From: Bacteroidota bacterium
GTDB taxonomy: Bacteria; Bacteroidota; Bacteroidia; B-17B0; Aurantibacillaceae
Length of the DNA: 5,212 nt
Assembly (NCBI GenBank): GCA_947474485.1
Contig: CANJJP010000156.1
Location: 1-5,212, forward strand
Reading direction: 5' to 3'
Part shown: positions 4,823 to 5,212 of the stretch, one piece after another
How the letters are laid out: each line of letters begins with the position of its first letter
How positions within the stretch are numbered: the first letter of the stretch is position 1
Notes under the pieces: model-generated
The model's database searches: none
The model's input: the letters and a program-made list of their open reading frames with translations, nothing else
Told to the model about the DNA's origin: nothing
Made by a program: the position numbers and the translations under genes

Positions 4823-5212
4823 ATGTTGGCAATGACAGAAAATAAAACACGCTCTCAAGAGCTAATTGAATTAGAAGAAAAATTTGGCGCGCATAATTAT
4901 CAACCACTACCGGTTGTTTTAAATAAAGGTGAAGGTGCAGTAGTTTGGGATGTAGAAGGAAAAAAGTATTACGATTTTCTATCAGCATACAGCGCAGTTA
5001 ACCAAGGTCATTGTCATCCAAAAATTGTAAAGGCATTAGTTGAGCAAGCTCAAACATTGGCTCTTACTTCTCGTGCATTTCATAATGATAAATTAGGGGC
5101 ATACGAAAAATATATTTGTGATTATTTTAATTACGATAAGGTTCTTCCTATGAACTCAGGTGCTGAAGCTGTTGAAACAGCTTTAAAACTTGCACGTAAA
5201 TGGGCTTATGAG
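4823..5212 (+). CDS. rocD: Ornithine aminotransferase, N-terminal fragment
   Basis: The first 130 codons are present and the gene runs off the right edge. The enzyme is a PLP-dependent class III aminotransferase that converts ornithine and 2-oxoglutarate to glutamate-5-semialdehyde and glutamate, linking arginine breakdown to proline and glutamate. Diagnostic segments are FGAHNYQPLPVVL (about 21-33), WDVEGKKYYDFLSAYSAVNQ (42-61), GHCHPKI (62-68), LTSRAFHNDKLG (80-91) and the cofactor phosphate-binding region PMNSGAEAVETALKLARKW (109-127). These match bacterial RocD closely. The PLP lysine lies beyond the window. Translation may begin at 4823 (MLAMTENK) or at the in-frame ATG at 4832 (MTENK); the second resembles shorter family N-termini, but the first is nearer the promoter and is used here. 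The gene is separated from the tRNA by a strong terminator, so it has its own promoter. Confidence 0.95.
   Translation, partial: MLAMTENKTRSQELIELEEKFGAHNYQPLPVVLNKGEGAVVWDVEGKKYYDFLSAYSAVNQGHCHPKIVKALVEQAQTLALTSRAFHNDKLGAYEKYICDYFNYDKVLPMNSGAEAVETALKLARKWAYE

Overview
The window most likely comes from the chromosome of a Bacteroidota (Bacteroidetes) bacterium. The DNA is AT-rich and the protein families fit that phylum: a C-terminal type IX secretion (T9SS) sorting domain, a DUF1543 protein and an MlaE/MlaF/MlaD-type transporter. Several promoter-like sites match the Bacteroidota -7 consensus TAnnTTTG rather than a sigma70 -10 box, and no clear Shine-Dalgarno sequences precede the genes. Genus cannot be assigned from this sequence.

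Layout. Positions 1-1692 (minus strand) are a tightly packed lipid-transport operon, read right to left: MlaE-type permease, MlaF-type ATPase, then the N-terminus of an MlaD/MCE-domain protein that runs off the left edge. Positions 1693-2028 are a 336-bp gap holding a promoter box and a complete cobalamin (vitamin B12) riboswitch facing right. Positions 2029-3039 (plus) encode a secreted protein with a signal peptide, a conserved surface-protein core and a T9SS C-terminal domain. It is followed 14 bp later by a DUF1543 protein (3054-3626, plus). The ribosome-assembly GTPase Era (3620-4495, minus) converges on it with a 7-bp overlap. A promoter, an initiator tRNA (CAT anticodon, encoded CCA) and an intrinsic terminator occupy 4522-4719. 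The right edge holds the first 130 codons of ornithine aminotransferase (rocD), with its own promoter box.

How the parts work together. The three minus-strand genes should form one inner-membrane ABC complex that moves phospholipid or a similar lipid between the inner and outer membranes. The riboswitch should shut off the secreted protein when B12 is plentiful, so that protein is probably needed when B12 is scarce. A T9SS-exported surface or secreted B12-binding protein is the most economical reading, analogous in logic but not visibly in sequence to the B12-regulated surface proteins BtuG and BtuH of Bacteroides. No BtuB receptor gene is in the window. Era, the initiator tRNA and RocD are ordinary housekeeping or metabolic genes.

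The point most worth following up is the riboswitch plus T9SS-protein pair, including a readable L5-L13 kissing loop immediately before the start codon.
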